Positions 43,174 through 52,076 of a stretch of 64,000 nt of DNA are shown one piece after another. Source of the stretch: Halalkaliarchaeum desulfuricum (GTDB lineage: Archaea; Halobacteriota; Halobacteria; Halobacteriales; Haloferacaceae); NCBI RefSeq assembly GCF_002952775.1, contig NZ_CP025066.1, forward strand, positions 1,736,001-1,800,000, read 5' to 3'. The notes beneath the pieces are model-generated. The model was not told the DNA's origin and did not search any database. It saw nothing but the letters and a program-made list of their open reading frames with translations. The translations under genes were made by a program, and so were the position numbers. Positions within the stretch are counted from its first letter, which is position 1; every line of letters begins with the position of its first letter.

Positions 43174-44832
43174 CTAGAACACCTGCGCGTTGCCGTCCTT
43201 TCGCGGCTCCGTCGCCGCAGACAACACCCCGTCGTCGTTGCGGACCGCCTGTGCCCCGCCGAACAACAGCGGCTGGAGGATCCGGACGTCGTGTCCCCGA
43301 CGGACGAGTTTCGCCGCCACGTCCGAATCGAAGTGGGGTTCGACTGCGAGCTCCCCCGATTCCCGATAGCGCCAGCGCGGCCGGTCCAGCGCCGCCTGCA
43401 GCGGTAGCTCGTAGTCGACGAGGTTCGACAGCACCTGGACGTGCCCCTGCGGCTGCATGTATCCGCCCATCACGCCGAACGCGAGCCAGTCGTCCGGTCC
43501 CAGACGCGCGACCGCCGGGATCAGGGTGTGGAACGGGCGTTTCCTCGGCTCCAGCCGGTTCGGGTGGTCCGGATCGAGCGAGAACGACGCCCCGCGGTTC
43601 TGTAACGCGATTCCGGTGTCGCCGGCGACGAGCCCGGAGCCGAACCCCGCAAAGCGGGAGTTGATGTACGAGACGACGTTGCCCGCCTCGTCTGCGACGG
43701 TGAGCAGCACGGTGTCGGCGTCCTCGGCGTTCGCATCGGGCACGCCGAAGGTGACGTCGTCGCTCGCCTCCTCGCCGACGGTTTCGGCCCGCCGTTTCGC
43801 CCACGACTGCGACCCAAGCGGGGGATGATCCTCGTAGTCGGGGTCGGTGATGTACCGGTGGCCGTCGTGGAACGCGCGCTTCATCGCCTCCGCGAAGTAG
43901 TGGACGCATTCGGGCGATTCGAGCGGATGGTCGCCGGCGCCCAGTTCGGCGGCGACGTTGAGCGCCTCCAGCGCGATCAGTCCCTGGTTGTTCGGGGGAA
44001 GTTCGTACACCTCGGCGCCGTTGTACGTCGTCGAAACCGGTTCTGGCCACTCCACCTCGAAGTCGGCGAGGTCTTCGACGGACAGGAACCCGCCCCGCGA
44101 CTGTACCTCCTGTGTGATCTCCCCGGCGATCTCGCCCTCGTAGACGACGTCCGCGCCCTCCTCGGCGATCTTTTGCATCGATCGGCCGAGTTTCGGCAGC
44201 GTCACCAGCTCTCCGGTTTCGGGTGCCCTGTCGTCGACCAGGTACGCCTCCCTGGCGTTGTCGGTCCGGAAGAGCGCTTCGGCGTGGCTCCAGGAGGACG
44301 CGATCACTTCCGAGACGGGATATCCCTCGATCGCGTACTCGATCGCGGGCTCGAGCAGCTCCGAGAGCGGTTTCGTCCCCAGCTCCCGGGCAGTCGCCTC
44401 CCACCCCCTGGCGGTCCCGGGGACCGTCACCGTGTGGGGGCCGTGCATCGGCATCTCGACGTCGTCGGGTTCGTCCGTCTCGGGCGCCCACGGGTAGTCG
44501 GTGTCGCCGTCCGGCTCCGCCTCGGCGAGCGCCTCCCGGACGCGCTCGATCGTCGCGCCCGCCGGTGCACCGCCGCAGGCGCGCATCGCGCCCACCTCGC
44601 CGTCTGCGGTCCGATAGAGCGCGAACACGTCGCCGCCGAGGCCGGTCGAGGTCGGTTCGACGACGTTGAGCGCCGCGGCGGTCGCGACGGCCGCGTCGAA
44701 CGCGTTGCCGCCCTGCCGGAGGCTCCGTATCCCGGCTTCCGCCGCCAGTGGCTGACTGGTCGCGACTGCACCGCGCCGTCCGTAGACGGTCGAACGCCTC
44801 GAAGTGAACCGGTCGAGGTCGGGGTCTGCCAT
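43174..44832 (-). CDS. ggt: Gamma-glutamyltransferase family protein
   Basis: A 552-residue Ntn-hydrolase precursor of the GGT family. N-terminal signature: YGRRGAVATSQPLAAEAGIR and GGNAFDAAVATAAALNVVEP. The self-cleavage site before the small-subunit Thr is in DADTVLLTVADEAGNVVSYI (about 358-377), followed by FAGFGSGLVAGDTGIALQNR and GMGGYMQPQGH-like GVMGGYMQPQGHVQVL. No signal peptide is seen, so it is likely cytoplasmic. In haloarchaea, which use gamma-glutamylcysteine, it may transfer or hydrolyse gamma-glutamyl groups; acylase-type activity is possible too. Confidence 0.9.
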   Translation of the reverse strand: MADPDLDRFTSRRSTVYGRRGAVATSQPLAAEAGIRSLRQGGNAFDAAVATAAALNVVEPTSTGLGGDVFALYRTADGEVGAMRACGGAPAGATIERVREALAEAEPDGDTDYPWAPETDEPDDVEMPMHGPHTVTVPGTARGWEATARELGTKPLSELLEPAIEYAIEGYPVSEVIASSWSHAEALFRTDNAREAYLVDDRAPETGELVTLPKLGRSMQKIAEEGADVVYEGEIAGEITQEVQSRGGFLSVEDLADFEVEWPEPVSTTYNGAEVYELPPNNQGLIALEALNVAAELGAGDHPLESPECVHYFAEAMKRAFHDGHRYITDPDYEDHPPLGSQSWAKRRAETVGEEASDDVTFGVPDANAEDADTVLLTVADEAGNVVSYINSRFAGFGSGLVAGDTGIALQNRGASFSLDPDHPNRLEPRKRPFHTLIPAVARLGPDDWLAFGVMGGYMQPQGHVQVLSNLVDYELPLQAALDRPRWRYRESGELAVEPHFDSDVAAKLVRRGHDVRILQPLLFGGAQAVRNDDGVLSAATEPRKDGNAQVF

Positions 44833-44933
44833 GGGGTCGCTTGCGCGGGGAACCGCAAAAGCGTCCGGCTCCCGGGGGGGATTGCCACCTTTCGGAAAGA
44901 GGGCCTAAGTCGTTCCGCCTCGAATCGGGTCGC

Positions 44934-45575
44934 ATGAAGACGGCAGTCGTCGTCGCAGGAGGGCGATCGACCCGATTCGGGGGCGCCGACAAGGCGGTCG
45001 CCGACCTGGCGGGCACGCCGATGATCCGCCGGGTCGCCGATCGGATCGTCGACGTCGTCGACGCCGTCGTGATCAATTGCCGGGACGATCAGGTCCCTGC
45101 GATCCGCGAGGCGATGGCGGGGTATCCCCGCCGCGTCACGTTCGCGGTCGATCCCGAACCCGACCGCGGGCCGATGGCCGGCATCATGACCGGACTCCGG
45201 GGCGTCGAATCGATCGCGGGCCCGGACGCGCCGGCGTTCGTCGTCGCCTGCGACATGCCGTTCGTCGATCCCGGCTTCATCGAGCACCTGTTCGATCGCG
45301 TCGACGGCTACGACGCGGCGGTCCCCCGACTCGACGATCGGTGGTTCCAGACCACACAGGCCGTCTATCGCGCCGAGCCGATGGCGGCGGCCTGCGAGGC
45401 TGCGCTCGACCGGGGCGAACGCAAGATCATCGAGCCCCTGTTCGACCTGGAGTACGTCGTCATCGAGGAGGCGGAAGCGCTGGAACACACCACGAGGGGC
45501 GCCTTCGAGAACCTCAACACCCGCGAGGAGTTCCGCCGGGCCGAAGAGCGGTTCCTCGACCGGGAGCGTCGCTGA
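44934..45575 (+). CDS. mobA: Molybdenum cofactor guanylyltransferase
   Basis: A 213-residue nucleotidyltransferase. The N-terminus KTAVVVAGGRSTRFGGADKA (GTP binding, Lys in DKAV) and VACDMPFVDP (metal Asp, about 103-112) are MobA signatures, as is DPEPDRGPMAGIMTGL. It attaches GMP to molybdopterin. ATG 44934 gives the family start; the frame is open 31 codons upstream without homology. It lies between divergent ggt and the convergent aminotransferase. Confidence 0.85.
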   Translation: MKTAVVVAGGRSTRFGGADKAVADLAGTPMIRRVADRIVDVVDAVVINCRDDQVPAIREAMAGYPRRVTFAVDPEPDRGPMAGIMTGLRGVESIAGPDAPAFVVACDMPFVDPGFIEHLFDRVDGYDAAVPRLDDRWFQTTQAVYRAEPMAAACEAALDRGERKIIEPLFDLEYVVIEEAEALEHTTRGAFENLNTREEFRRAEERFLDRERR

Positions 45576-45581
45576 TCTCGA

Positions 45582-46769
45582 TCACTCCTCGAGTGCGCGT
45601 GCTGCCGCCACGGCGCCGGCGTCGGAGTCGACGTCGGCTCCCTCCTCGGCGAGGATCGAGCCGAACGCGGCAATGAAGTGGGTGATGTTCTCCGGCCGGG
45701 CGGAGTTGCCCATACAGCCGACCCGGAAGATGTCGCCCGACAGCGCCCCGAGACCGCCGACGATCTCGATGCCGTGTTCGTCCATCAGACGGTCGATCAC
45801 CCGGCCGTCGTCGACGCCGTCGGGCACCTGCACGGGATTGAGCGTCGGCAGCCAGTGGTCGTCGTCCACGTTCAGGGGCACCCCCATCGCCTCGACGCCG
45901 GCCTTGAGCGCGCCGGCGACCCGGCGGTGGCGGGCCCAGCGGTCCTCCAGGCCCTCCTCCTCGACCATCCGGAGCGCCTCGCGGAGCGCATACGTCGTCG
46001 CGGTCGGTCCCGTGTGGTGGTAGTTCCGTTCGGCGCCCCAGTACTCCCAGACGCCCTCCAGGTCGAGATACCACGATCGGACCGGCTCCTCCCTGTCGTG
46101 GACCTTCTGAACAGCGCGGTCGTTGAAGGTGATCGGGCTGGATCCCGGCGGCGCCGAGAGGCACTTCTGGGAGCCCGAGTACACCACGTCGACGCCCCAC
46201 TCGTCGGTCCGGAACTCCACCCCGCCCAGCGAGGCGACCGTGTCGGCGATCACGTACGCGTCGTGGTCGTGGGCGATCCGCGCGAGCTCGGGGATCTGCG
46301 TTTGTCGCGCCCCGGTGCTCGTCTCGCCGTGGACGAACCCGAACACGGTCGGCTCGTGGCGGTCGAACGCCGCGGCCACGTCGTCGGGATCGAGCGGTTC
46401 GCCCCACGGCGCGTCGACGGTGACGACTTCGCCCCCCGCCCGCTCGGCGATCTGCCCCATGCGGTCCCCGAAGTAGCCGTTTGACGGCACGAGGACGGTC
46501 TCGCCGGGCTCGACGAGGTTCGCGAAGGCGGTCTCCATGGCCGCCGAGCCGGTGCCGCTGACCGCGAAGGTGTACTCGTTGTCGGTGCAAAACAGCATCC
46601 GGAGCAGCTCCTGAACGTCGTCCATCACCTCGACGTAGTAGTCGTCGAGATAGCCGACGAACGGGGTGGCCATCGCCTTCAGCACCCGGGGGTGGGCGTC
46701 GCTCGGGCCGGGGCCCAGAAGCGTCCGATCCGGCGGTACCAGCTCGTCGGTCTCCGAGTTGCGCGCCAT
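45582..46769 (-). CDS. Class V PLP aminotransferase (serine/alanine-glyoxylate type)
   Basis: A 395-residue fold-type I aminotransferase. [20 protein letters not shown] is the classic N-terminus of the alanine-glyoxylate/serine-pyruvate group; [20 protein letters not shown] binds PLP, and the Lys is in [19 protein letters not shown] (about 193-211). C-terminal [20 protein letters not shown] is typical. Possible reactions include serine or alanine-glyoxylate transamination, or (S)-ureidoglycine-glyoxylate exchange as in PucG; no purine-degradation genes are adjacent. It is followed by menC upstream on the same strand, 31 bases apart. Confidence 0.85.
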   Translation of the reverse strand: MARNSETDELVPPDRTLLGPGPSDAHPRVLKAMATPFVGYLDDYYVEVMDDVQELLRMLFCTDNEYTFAVSGTGSAAMETAFANLVEPGETVLVPSNGYFGDRMGQIAERAGGEVVTVDAPWGEPLDPDDVAAAFDRHEPTVFGFVHGETSTGARQTQIPELARIAHDHDAYVIADTVASLGGVEFRTDEWGVDVVYSGSQKCLSAPPGSSPITFNDRAVQKVHDREEPVRSWYLDLEGVWEYWGAERNYHHTGPTATTYALREALRMVEEEGLEDRWARHRRVAGALKAGVEAMGVPLNVDDDHWLPTLNPVQVPDGVDDGRVIDRLMDEHGIEIVGGLGALSGDIFRVGCMGNSARPENITHFIAAFGSILAEEGADVDSDAGAVAAARALEE

Positions 46770-46800
46770 ACTCGCCGGTACACTCGACTCGCAGGTAAAA

Positions 46801-47919
46801 CTACCCGCCGTCCGTGCCGTCACAGAGCCCGTCGAACGCCCCATCCGCGATCCCCGGTCCGTCGGGAACGCGGATCCGACCGCCCTCGGCGGGCGCGGGA
46901 TCCGGCGCGAGATCCTCGGCGAGCAGTCCGCCCGTTGCGAGTCCACACGCGGAAACGTCGGGAATCGCCGCGGCGACGTGGACGGCGGCAGTCCGGGCGA
47001 CGACGGCGTCGATCGTGGTCGTGATCACGGGCTCGACGCCGGCCTCCCTGGCCGCCGTCGCCGCCTCGACTGTCAGATCTGGCCCCCCGAGCGCCATCGG
47101 CTTCAACACGACGACGTCTGCCGCCTCCGCCTCGATTGCCCGCCGGACCCGGTCGAGTGGGCTGGTTTCGCCGTCCCCTCGAACTGCGAGCGATTCGTCG
47201 AGTGCGATGCCGACCCCCCGGCTGCGGAGGTGGGCGTGTCCCTCGAGATCGTCGGCAGGGAGGGGCTGTTCGACGTAGTCGACGCCGAACGCGCCGAATT
47301 GCTCGATTGCTCGCTCGGCCGTCCCCCGGCTCCATGCGCCGTTCGCGTCCGCCCGGAGCGTCACCGCCTCCCCGACGGCATCCCTGACGGCGCGCAGCCG
47401 CTCGAGATCGCCCGAGAGCGCCCGATTGCCGACCTTGACTTTGAGACAGTCGAACCCCACGTCGACGGCCTCACGGCAGCTGGCTGCCGTCTCTGCCGGC
47501 GATCCGTCGCCGACGGTGGCGTTGACCGGCACCGTGTCGGCTGGAGCGGCGCCGGTTCCATGGCGGTTCGAGAGCCGTTCGGCGAGTGACGCGTTCGCGG
47601 TCCGGGCGTCCCGGTCGAGCCGAGCCAGCGCGACGCCGTGGCGGGCCGCCGGCGCCTCGGGTGGATCGACGGCGGACGCCGCGTCCCCGCTTGCGGCAGC
47701 GAACGCCTCGAGTTCCTTCCGACAGCGGCCGTACGGCTCGGTCCACCCCGGAAGCGGCGTCGCCTCTCCGATTCCCTGAACCGTCGGTTCCGCTTTCGAC
47801 GCGTCGTTGTCTTCGCCGCCCCCTCCGATCCCAACGAGAAACCCTCGACGCTGGGAGATTTCCCCGCGTGCGGTCGAAAGCGGCGCGACGAGCGGCACTG
47901 AAAAGGGACGAATCCGCAT
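46801..47919 (-). CDS. menC: o-Succinylbenzoate synthase-like enolase superfamily enzyme
   Basis: A 372-residue protein of the enolase superfamily. The active site is ordered as CLKVKVGNRALSGD (KxK, about 199-212), TLRADANGAWS (metal Asp), VDYVEQPLPADDL (metal Glu), IALDESLAV (metal Asp) and VVLKPMALGG (catalytic Lys), as in MenC. Neighbouring menA supports a role in menaquinone synthesis. ATG 47919 is used; a GTG at 47928 would overlap the menA stop (GTGA). A 35-residue Gly/Asp-rich insertion near residue 30-45 is unusual. Dipeptide epimerase is an alternative. Confidence 0.82.
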   Translation of the reverse strand: MRIRPFSVPLVAPLSTARGEISQRRGFLVGIGGGGEDNDASKAEPTVQGIGEATPLPGWTEPYGRCRKELEAFAAASGDAASAVDPPEAPAARHGVALARLDRDARTANASLAERLSNRHGTGAAPADTVPVNATVGDGSPAETAASCREAVDVGFDCLKVKVGNRALSGDLERLRAVRDAVGEAVTLRADANGAWSRGTAERAIEQFGAFGVDYVEQPLPADDLEGHAHLRSRGVGIALDESLAVRGDGETSPLDRVRRAIEAEAADVVVLKPMALGGPDLTVEAATAAREAGVEPVITTTIDAVVARTAAVHVAAAIPDVSACGLATGGLLAEDLAPDPAPAEGGRIRVPDGPGIADGAFDGLCDGTDGG

Positions 47920-47924
47920 CCGGA

Positions 47925-48860
47925 TCACCCGATCGCGAGCCCGACCGCGAACAGGATCGCGAACGCGGCCAGCAGCTTGCCTGCCGATTCGAGCGCGGGG
48001 TTGAGAACGTCCCCGGCGGTCTCGGTCAGCACCGTCCGTGCGATCCGCCCCGCGAACGGCAGCGTCAGCAGGGGTGAAAGAACCACGATCGACCAGCCCT
48101 GGAGCAGGAACCAGAACGGGACCGCGTACGCCAGCGCGAGCATCGAGAGGAACTGCGCGCGGGAAAACCGGTAGCCGAACCGCACTGTGAGCGTCCGCTT
48201 GCCGGTTTCGGCGTCCTCCTCGCGGTCGCGAACGTTGTTCACCACGAGGATGTTCGTCGAGAGCGCGGCGATCGGGAGGCTGGCGACGACCGCCGGGACG
48301 GTGACGGTTCCCGGCGGGATCCAGACCGGGAACGCGCCCGGGAGCAGTGCCGCCGCCTGGACGTAGTAGGTGCCGACGACCGCGATCACGCCGAAGAAGA
48401 CGAACACGAACAGGTCGCCGAGGCCGTGATATCCGAGCGGGTACGGGCCGCCGGTGTAGGCGATCCCGGCGGCGATCGACACCAGCCCGACGACGAGGAT
48501 CGGCACCCCGCCGACGTACACCAGGTACGTGCCGACCACCACCGCGGCGGCGAACGTGAGCCACATCGCCCGTTTCACGGACTGGGGTTCGATCAACCCG
48601 CCGGCAGTCACCCGCGTGAAGCCTTCGCGCTTTTCGGTGTCGGCCCCCTGGACGGCGTCGTAGTAGTCGTTGGCGAAGTTGGTGCCGATCTGGATGAGCG
48701 AGGCACCGACCAGCGCGGCAACCGCCGGCGCGGCCGCGAACACGCCGTCCTGGAGCGCGATCCCCACCCCGACGACGACCGGCGCGAGCGCCGCCGGCAG
48801 CGTCTGTGGCCGCGCGGCGATGAGCCAGGCCTTCCGCCGCGAGACGTCCTGCGTAGCCAT
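47925..48860 (-). CDS. menA: 1,4-dihydroxy-2-naphthoate polyprenyltransferase
   Basis: A 311-residue UbiA-superfamily membrane prenyltransferase with about eight hydrophobic segments. The first acidic motif is GTNFANDYYDAVQGADTEKR (NDxxDxxxGxD, about 57-76), and the second is NNVRDREEDAETGKRTLTVR (about 188-207). RPQTLPAALAPVVVGVG is the MenA start. It joins a polyprenyl tail to dihydroxynaphthoate, making demethylmenaquinone. ATG 48860 gives MATQDVSRRKAWLIAARPQT; an extra ATG 10 codons upstream is less likely. menC follows within 5 bases, so they are one operon. Confidence 0.92.
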   Translation of the reverse strand: MATQDVSRRKAWLIAARPQTLPAALAPVVVGVGIALQDGVFAAAPAVAALVGASLIQIGTNFANDYYDAVQGADTEKREGFTRVTAGGLIEPQSVKRAMWLTFAAAVVVGTYLVYVGGVPILVVGLVSIAAGIAYTGGPYPLGYHGLGDLFVFVFFGVIAVVGTYYVQAAALLPGAFPVWIPPGTVTVPAVVASLPIAALSTNILVVNNVRDREEDAETGKRTLTVRFGYRFSRAQFLSMLALAYAVPFWFLLQGWSIVVLSPLLTLPFAGRIARTVLTETAGDVLNPALESAGKLLAAFAILFAVGLAIG

Positions 48861-48947
48861 CGTCCGTCGTTCGGGCCTCCTGTCCCTCAATGTTGTTATC
48901 CGCGGCGCCTGTTAGTGTCGGGCCCCGCGACCCCGAATCACGCCGCT

Positions 48948-48957
48948 CGTTTTATGA
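48948..48957 (+). promoter_or_regulatory. TATA-like element of the HTH-ferredoxin gene
   Basis: CGTTTTATGA lies 24 bases upstream of the ATG at 48981, in the right position for a haloarchaeal promoter. Confidence 0.4.
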
Positions 48958-48980
48958 GACGGGTGACGTAACAGGGGTGT

Positions 48981-49793
48981 ATGTCCGAACTGGAAGGCGT
49001 CGCGGTCGAGGATCTCCGGGAGTGGATCGAACACGTGTCCGAAAAGGAGTCGGCGCAGTTCCTGATGATCGCGCTCGCGAGCGCCGAAGAGGGGCGCGAC
49101 GTCGGCGAACTGGCCGACCTGTACGGGCTCGACGGCGACGAGATCGCAGACTGGATCGACACCGCCAACGAGGAGTCGCTCGTCACTGCGGTCGCCCGAA
49201 CCGAGGGCGTCGACGTCGACGAACTCGCCGATACGTACGGCCTCTCGCCGCGGACGGTGCTCGACTGGTTCCGGAACCTCGAGGGGGAGCCGATCCCGGA
49301 CGCGGCGGCAGTCATTGCGCGGTACAGCCAGCGCGGATCCGCGCCGGTCGTCCGGCAGACGCCCGCGCGGGTGACCTACCTCGACTACGAAGCGATCCAC
49401 GCCAACGGCTGGTCCGTCGAAGACGACGACCTGTTCGAGAAGGCCTCCGAGGTGTACCGCCTGAATTCCGAAGAGTACGGCCGTATCCTGGTCGAGCCAG
49501 GCGAGACGATCCTCGAGGCCGCCGAGAACCGCGGGCTGTCGTGGCCGTACGCCTGTCGCGGCGGTGCCTGCGCGAACTGTGCGGTGCTCGTAAAGGAGGG
49601 CGACGTCGCGATGCCCGGCAACCACGTGCTCACTGACGACCAGGTCAACGTGATGAACGCCCGGCTCACCTGCGTCGGCGTTCCGGTGACGGATGCGGTA
49701 AAGCTCGTGACGAACGTCCAGCAGCTCGAGGACTTCGAGGACCTCCGTCTGCCGTCGCCCCTGGGCGAAAGCGACACGCCGCCGTCGGCGTGA
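48981..49793 (+). CDS. 2Fe-2S ferredoxin fused to two helix-turn-helix-like repeats
   Basis: A 270-residue protein. Residues 130-250 are a halophilic plant-type ferredoxin with Cys192, Cys197, Cys200 (ACRGGACANC) and Cys231 (RLTCVG), including the acidic insertion [20 protein letters not shown] that parallels the classic ferredoxin at 32339. The N-terminal 125 residues carry two similar helical units, VGELADLYGLDGDEIADWID (41-60) and VDELADTYGLSPRTVLDWFR (79-98), each like a helix-turn-helix. It could be a redox carrier with a docking or DNA-binding module, or a redox sensor. It is monocistronic. Confidence 0.82.
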   Translation: MSELEGVAVEDLREWIEHVSEKESAQFLMIALASAEEGRDVGELADLYGLDGDEIADWIDTANEESLVTAVARTEGVDVDELADTYGLSPRTVLDWFRNLEGEPIPDAAAVIARYSQRGSAPVVRQTPARVTYLDYEAIHANGWSVEDDDLFEKASEVYRLNSEEYGRILVEPGETILEAAENRGLSWPYACRGGACANCAVLVKEGDVAMPGNHVLTDDQVNVMNARLTCVGVPVTDAVKLVTNVQQLEDFEDLRLPSPLGESDTPPSA

Positions 49794-49827
49794 TCCCGGC
49801 GCCGGCGCCGCGTTGTATCCCCGACGG

Positions 49828-50595
49828 CTATCCGTCGACGAGCGGCTCTTCGGCGCGATAGACGATCCGCATCGGGAGCCCACGCTCGTCGGTCGGCGGC
49901 TCTTCGGGCAGCGATCGGAGCGGCGCCCTGGACGGTCGGGCGGTGTATCCCAGAACCACGGCGTCGAGCACATCCTCGATCCGCACGTCGTGACCCGCCG
50001 TGGCCTCTGCGGCGGCCTGGACCGTCGGCGCCCCGTCCCGATCGAACGCCGCCAGCCTGCGCATCCGTTCGGCGTACCCGCCCGCAGTCCGTCGGTCGTA
50101 CCGCAGCGGCCCGTCGCCGATGGCACGAAAACAGACGTCCGGCCGCGATTCCAGGATCGTCGCTCTCGCCTCCGGAATCTCCCCGACGAGTTCGTCCACC
50201 GCGGCGATCGAGGGCGCACGCTCGAAGGCGGCCTCGGGGAGCCGTTCGCCCGTCTTCCGCTCGTGAACTTTCGCGGCGGTCGAGTACCGTCGCTTTCGCG
50301 TCGCTTCCCGGACCGGAGTGACGCCCGGACGGCTCGACTCTCGCGGCGGTTCTCCGCCGTCGTCGTGCTGGAGGACCTGTTTTGCGAGAACGTCACATTG
50401 CCGGTGGGGATCCCCGTCGTCGACCAGGCCGATCGGCACGTCGACGAGGATCCGGTCGGCCTCCTCGTACCGAAGCCACAGGTCACCGATTTCGGGGAAG
50501 ACCTCGGCGTGATCGAACTCCCGGCCGTCGAAGGCAACGGCTACCCACGCGGCGTCACCCCGAACGGCCCCAACCGACAGCGACGCGTCACTCAT
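49828..50595 (-). CDS. DUF429 family protein
   Basis: A 255-residue protein of the RNase H-fold-like DUF429 group. ILVDVPIGLVDDGDPHRQCD (about 50-68, with a conserved Asp), TATRKRRYSTAAKVH-type basic region, FERAPSIAAVDELVGEIPEA, LESRPDVCFRAIGD (Glu/Pro-Glu motif in ESRPDVCF) and HDVRIEDVLDAVVLGYTARP (Asp near C-terminus) are its conserved blocks. Enzymatic function is unknown; a nuclease-like role is inferred from the fold. ATG 50595 starts MSDASLSVGAVRGDAAWVAV. Confidence 0.75.
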   Translation of the reverse strand: MSDASLSVGAVRGDAAWVAVAFDGREFDHAEVFPEIGDLWLRYEEADRILVDVPIGLVDDGDPHRQCDVLAKQVLQHDDGGEPPRESSRPGVTPVREATRKRRYSTAAKVHERKTGERLPEAAFERAPSIAAVDELVGEIPEARATILESRPDVCFRAIGDGPLRYDRRTAGGYAERMRRLAAFDRDGAPTVQAAAEATAGHDVRIEDVLDAVVLGYTARPSRAPLRSLPEEPPTDERGLPMRIVYRAEEPLVDG

Positions 50596-50645
50596 CGTTC
50601 GATGGTTCAGCGGCCGGAACAAAAACAGTACGGTGGCCGGCGGGG

Positions 50646-51110
50646 CTATTTCGCCGGGGCGTACTTTCGGGCGTACGGTCCCGCGATCGGAACCGAGTAT
50701 TCCGACCCCTGGTACGCCTTGTACATCAGGAACAGCCAGGCGACGAATGCGACCGGGGCCAACAGTATACTCACGATACCGAGCAGTGCGCCCGCGATCC
50801 AGCCGACGACCGGGATCACGGCGAGTACCGTCAAAAGCACCGTCATGCCGATGCTGAGGACGAACAGCCCGCCGAAGACGATCGTGCTCTGGGCGCCGTG
50901 GAACCGGACGAACTCGTCGTCGTCCTCCACGAGGTAAAAGAGGATCCCCGTGATCGGACCCAGGAGATAGCTCAACGCACCGGCGACGTTCGAATCCAGG
51001 CCGGTTCCCGATGCGCCTTCCGTCTCGCCGCCCCCCTCGTCGACGTCGGCGTCGTGTTCGGTCTGTGTTTCGTCGTCCTGTTCGTTCGGCGTATTCTGTT
51101 TGCTCGTCAT
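50646..51110 (-). CDS. DUF4870-type membrane protein
   Basis: A 154-residue protein. An acidic cytoplasmic N-terminus (about 37 residues, Asp/Glu/Thr-rich) is followed by NVAGALSYLLGPITGILFYL, VRFHGAQSTIVFGGLFVLSI, LTVLAVIPVVGWIAGALLGI and VSILLAPVAFVAWLFLMYKA, four hydrophobic segments with the DUF4870 pattern (SYLLGPITG, FVRFHGAQS). Function unknown. The AT-rich ACATATACC on the minus strand near 51160-51152 is a possible TATA box. Confidence 0.78.
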   Translation of the reverse strand: MTSKQNTPNEQDDETQTEHDADVDEGGGETEGASGTGLDSNVAGALSYLLGPITGILFYLVEDDDEFVRFHGAQSTIVFGGLFVLSIGMTVLLTVLAVIPVVGWIAGALLGIVSILLAPVAFVAWLFLMYKAYQGSEYSVPIAGPYARKYAPAK

Positions 51111-51260
51111 AGTTGTGTCCCTCCGTAGGAATGAGGGCCTTCGAGGGAAAAGGTATATGTTGCCTACCGGTCGGATACCCTGACCGATCGCCGAAAAATA
51201 ACGGCTTATTTTCATGAACCCGTCAAGATGTCCCGAGAGCCGAGTGAACAGTACTCGCAC

Positions 51261-51270
51261 AACCCTTATC
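51261..51270 (+). promoter_or_regulatory. TATA-like element of cspA
   Basis: AACCCTTATC lies about 28 bases upstream of the cspA ATG at 51298; the rest of the 187-base intergenic region holds the divergent promoter of the DUF4870 gene and no other feature recognised. Confidence 0.4.
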
Positions 51271-51297
51271 CCTCCAGTGCCCCTCCCACAACAGGCA

Positions 51298-51492
51298 ATG
51301 GCAACTGGTACTGTTGATTTCTTCAACGACACAGGCGGTTACGGTTTCATCTCGACTGAGGACGCGGACGACGACGTGTTCTTCCACATGGAAGACGTTG
51401 GCGGCCCGGATCTCGAAGAGGGGCAGGAAGTCGAATTCGACATCGAACAGGCCGACAAAGGCCCCCGCGCGACGAACCTGCAGCGGCTGTAA
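51298..51492 (+). CDS. cspA: Cold-shock protein
   Basis: A 64-residue cold-shock domain. RNP1 is TGGYGFIS (about 12-19), RNP2 is DVFFHMED (about 26-33), and the end reads GPRATNLQRL. The first strand MATGTVDFFNDTGGYGFIS is typical of haloarchaeal CspA. It binds single-stranded RNA/DNA as a chaperone. ATG 51298 is chosen because homology starts there. Confidence 0.93.
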   Translation: MATGTVDFFNDTGGYGFISTEDADDDVFFHMEDVGGPDLEEGQEVEFDIEQADKGPRATNLQRL

Positions 51493-51613
51493 CTCGGTTT
51501 ATCCGACGTTCTAGCCCGGTATCGACGATCGAAACGATCGAAACGAAGCGGTCCGTGGTTTCTGCGGGCCGGAACTGACCGGCGAGCGACGGCGCTCGAC
51601 TCGAGAGGGAGCG
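51493..51613. other. Convergent intergenic region with short inverted repeat
   Basis: Between cspA and nikR (tail to tail). GATCGAAACGATCGAAACG (51527-51545) is a short repeated GATCGAAAC; no T-run terminator is visible. Nothing else recognised. Confidence 0.3.
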
Positions 51614-52036
51614 CTATGCGTGAATCGTCTCGAAGTCGTCGACCGGCATCACGCTGTAATCGATCGACAGCGTGTCCTTCGTCGCCCGGATCTTGCCCAC
51701 GAACGTGGAAATCTCCTCGAGGTCGCCCTCGAGCACGAACAGTTCCATACAGTAGTGGTTCCCGACGTGGCTGTGGAAGTTCGAGGCCACTAGGTCCTCG
51801 TGCTCGTGTCGCAGATGCATCATCTGCTCTTCGACGCTTGTGGTCTCGTAGTTGAAAAGCACCGTCACGACCGCCATCAACTCGCGGTCCTCCAGGCGAC
51901 TGTCCTCGAACTCGTCGAGCAGGTTCCGGGAGGCCTCCCGGACGACCTCGCTTCGCCCGGTGTAGCCGTGGTCCTCGGCGAACTCGTCGATCCGCTCGAG
52001 CAGCTCTTCCGGCATCGAGACGCTCACTACCGTCAT
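51614..52036 (-). CDS. nikR: Nickel-responsive regulator NikR
   Basis: A 140-residue NikR. The N-terminal ribbon-helix-helix reads [20 protein letters not shown] and [16 protein letters not shown]. The C-terminal ACT-like nickel domain has the ligands in [30 protein letters not shown] (His, His-x-His, Cys; about 75-97). It represses nickel uptake genes when nickel is plentiful; no nickel transporter or urease is in the window. The start ATG 52036 fits the family length. Confidence 0.92.
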   Translation of the reverse strand: MTVVSVSMPEELLERIDEFAEDHGYTGRSEVVREASRNLLDEFEDSRLEDRELMAVVTVLFNYETTSVEEQMMHLRHEHEDLVASNFHSHVGNHYCMELFVLEGDLEEISTFVGKIRATKDTLSIDYSVMPVDDFETIHA

Positions 52037-52076
52037 GTATTAAAAGAGGCGGCTGTTCCTGTTAATCCTTATTATC

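Noticed and set aside
43073-45076. A 667-codon open frame on the minus strand over ggt
   Set aside because: Arg-rich shadow frame; ggt in another frame of the same strand has all family motifs.
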